From G963674505 sp964575975 (GTDB lineage Bacteria; Desulfobacterota; Desulfobacteria; Desulfobacterales; SKZT01): a stretch of DNA of 7,694 bases. Where the stretch lies: assembly GCA_964575975.1 (NCBI GenBank), contig CAZNTU010000259.1, forward strand, positions 1 through 7,694, in the 5' to 3' direction. Below, piece after piece: positions 6,347-7,694 of the stretch (position 1 is its first letter; the number at the start of each line of letters is the position of its first letter). Position numbers and translations under genes: made by a program. Under the pieces are notes generated by a model. That model ran no database searches. It saw only the letters and a list, made by a program, of their open reading frames with translations, and was not told the DNA's origin.

Positions 6347-7373
6347 GAACTCGTTGTACGCCTTGGATTTCTTTTGCGGTGCGGGAGGGCTTACCCGGGG
6401 GCTTATGGATGCCGGAATCAAGGTGGTCGCCGGAATCGACGACGAGGCCGGATGCCGCGAAACCTACGAGAAAAACAACGCTCCGGCCGAATTTATTCAA
6501 AAAGACATTGCAGAGCTGACAATATCCGAAATCGAAAAACTCCTCCGCGGACACGGACCCTCCGATTTGATGCTTGCGGCATGCGCTCCCTGCCAGCCTT
6601 TCACCAAACAAAGAACGGCAAGAAAGAAGGGCAGGATGAAGACGCTTTTGGGGTACTTCGCCAAATTCGTCGATTATTTCGAACCCGATTGCGTTTTCGT
6701 GGAAAACGTGCCCGGAATATCGAAGGTGGAAGGAAACAGCACCTACAGGAGATTTTTGCGCGTTTTGAAAAACAAGAACTATTTTTTCGACGCCGCCGAC
6801 GTGGACGCAAAAGATTACGGGGTTCCCCAGACCCGAAACAGACACATCCTTTTGGCAAGAAAATCTTTCCCCGTAAAAATCCCGAAACAGCTTTGCGGCC
6901 ACGATCTTTCCCCCTACAGAACAGTCAGGCAAACAATCGCTCGTTTCCCGAAAATAGAGGCGGGCGAAGCCCATCCGACAGTGCCGAACCACAGAGCATC
7001 CAATCTTTCGGCCAAAAACCTGGAAAGGTTGAACCACACTCCGCCCGACGGCGGAGACAGAAGATGCTGGCCGGATTTTCTAATCCTGGACTGCCACAAA
7101 AAGAATTATTCCGGCCATACGGACGTTTACGGCCGCATGTGGTGGGATCGCCCGGCTCCCGCCCTCACATGCAAGTGCCACAGCCTTTCGAACGGCAGAT
7201 ACGGCCATCCCGAACAAAACCGGGCGATATCGTTGCGCGAAGCCGCCGCCCTGCAAACCTTCCCCGACGATTACATTTTTTACGGCCCTTCCAAAGAATC
7301 CATAGGCAATCAAATCGGAAACGCCGTGCCGGTAAAGCTTGCCGAAATTATCGGTCGCGCGTTTTTATCGTAA
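6318..7373 (+). CDS. DNA cytosine-5 methyltransferase (Dcm/HhaI type)
   Basis: A complete 351-residue C5 methyltransferase that transfers a methyl group from S-adenosylmethionine to cytosine in DNA. Motif I (LDFFCGAGGLTRG, about 16-28) binds the cofactor; motif IV has the catalytic C92 (APCQPF); motif VI is E129-N130-V; motif VIII is PQTRNR (170-175); motif IX begins at R278 (RPAPAL) and continues to REAAALQTFPDDY; motif X is GNQIGNAVP (330-338). The target-recognition region is about residues 176-277, with an NHTPPDGGDRRCWPD stretch; the target sequence cannot be read from it. ATG 6318 is preferred over GTG 6309 because AAGGGG at 6304-6309 lies eight bases upstream. It overlaps the response-regulator gene by 29 bases, so it is probably translated by coupling. 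No endonuclease gene is present beside it, which makes it either an orphan or the modification arm of a system whose effector is elsewhere or unrecognised. Confidence 0.95.
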   Translation: MKSILPLGNKNSLYALDFFCGAGGLTRGLMDAGIKVVAGIDDEAGCRETYEKNNAPAEFIQKDIAELTISEIEKLLRGHGPSDLMLAACAPCQPFTKQRTARKKGRMKTLLGYFAKFVDYFEPDCVFVENVPGISKVEGNSTYRRFLRVLKNKNYFFDAADVDAKDYGVPQTRNRHILLARKSFPVKIPKQLCGHDLSPYRTVRQTIARFPKIEAGEAHPTVPNHRASNLSAKNLERLNHTPPDGGDRRCWPDFLILDCHKKNYSGHTDVYGRMWWDRPAPALTCKCHSLSNGRYGHPEQNRAISLREAAALQTFPDDYIFYGPSKESIGNQIGNAVPVKLAEIIGRAFLS

Positions 7374-7446
7374 GTCGAGGAATAGGCGACGCGGTGCCAA
7401 ATCGATCCGATTAACACTTGCGGTCGCTTTCCCGGTTGCTCGACGC

Positions 7447-7485
7447 CTGATGCTTCACAGATTGTAAAATCAATCGACTGATGCT
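7447..7485. repeat. Short direct repeat CTGATGCT
   Basis: CTGATGCT occurs at 7447-7454 and again at 7478-7485, 31 bases apart, just before a run of seven T (7489-7495). It lies in the non-coding gap downstream of the methyltransferase gene. It may mark a regulatory site or a junction, but an 8-base match can be chance. No stem-loop precedes the T-run strongly enough to call a terminator. Confidence 0.25.
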
Positions 7486-7561
7486 AAGTTTTTTTAACAG
7501 CACAACCTTTTCCCCCTGTTCCTGACCAGCTCCTGGGAATCACCGACACGGCTACGACCAA

Positions 7562-7694
7562 TTGAACCACGACCTTGCCAAAGCATTCGCCAACGGAATG
7601 GCCGCGAAGGATTCGGCTCGATTCGTCCGCTTCCTGACAGGCGCCATGGCCGGGACGGACTACGGGCAGATCAAACTCCTCTGCGCCAAGTTCG
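7562..7694 (+). CDS. Partial open frame running off the window end, unknown family
   Basis: From a possible TTG start at 7562 (or ATG at 7598) the frame is open to the end of the window and reads LNHDLAKAFANGMAAKD, then FVRFLTGAMAGTDYGQIKLL. The in-frame stop upstream is the TGA at 7523-7525, so the frame is open from 7526, and the residues before the TTG (HRHGYDQ) look as coding-like as those after it. The true start, or the missing 5' part of a broken gene, may therefore be upstream. Codons end mostly in G or C, supporting real coding and differing from the methyltransferase operon. No clear ribosome-binding site is seen. I do not recognise the protein. Confidence 0.45.
   Translation, partial: MNHDLAKAFANGMAAKDSARFVRFLTGAMAGTDYGQIKLLCAKF

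Noticed and set aside
6312..7037. Long open frame (241 codons) on the minus strand
   Set aside because: It lies entirely opposite the methyltransferase gene, whose motifs fix the true frame; the minus-strand product resembles no family.
6374..7414. 346-codon plus-strand open frame overlapping the methyltransferase
   Set aside because: The product is extremely rich in arginine and overlaps the well-supported methyltransferase frame along nearly its whole length.

Overview
The window is an accessory region from a Gram-negative-looking bacterium, probably a proteobacterium. That guess rests on BrnT/BrnA, YefM/YoeB and UPF0332-type sequences and a G+C content near one half; the sequence does not fix a species. 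All supported genes lie on the plus strand. There are no rRNA or tRNA genes, no CRISPR array and no recognisable transposase.

Positions 1-2125 hold decaying toxin-antitoxin loci. First is a brnT-like toxin gene with an internal in-frame deletion, followed by an intact-looking brnA-like antitoxin gene. Next comes about 470 bases without a convincing gene, carrying a long imperfect hairpin and a promoter-like pair of boxes. Then follow the first third of a Phd/YefM antitoxin gene joined to an unrecognised, frameshifted coding remnant, and a factor-independent terminator. A yefM-like antitoxin gene with a good promoter is last, and its yoeB-like toxin partner is frameshifted just before its catalytic C-terminus. 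In each recognisable pair the antitoxin looks better preserved than the toxin.

Positions 2211-2853 hold a tightly coupled pair: a UPF0332-type HEPN protein and a small acidic protein that looks like the back half of a minimal nucleotidyltransferase without its catalytic motif.

Positions 3006-7373 are the main item, a compact three-gene operon. Gene one encodes a soluble 733-residue protein with two GHKL ATPase domains: an N-terminal MORC/Hsp90-like ATPase with an S5-like domain, then a histidine-kinase H-box and kinase ATPase domain. Gene two encodes a receiver-domain protein with a complete phosphorylation site and a long C-terminal domain that is not a DNA-binding domain I recognise. Gene three encodes a complete DNA cytosine-5 methyltransferase whose start overlaps gene two. 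The arrangement suggests a cytosolic phosphorelay tied to DNA modification, plausibly a defence or epigenetic signalling system. No restriction nuclease is visible in the window.

Positions 7374-7694 hold a short non-coding gap and then an open frame running off the end. Its GC-rich third codon positions resemble the remnant at 1214-1441 rather than the central operon.
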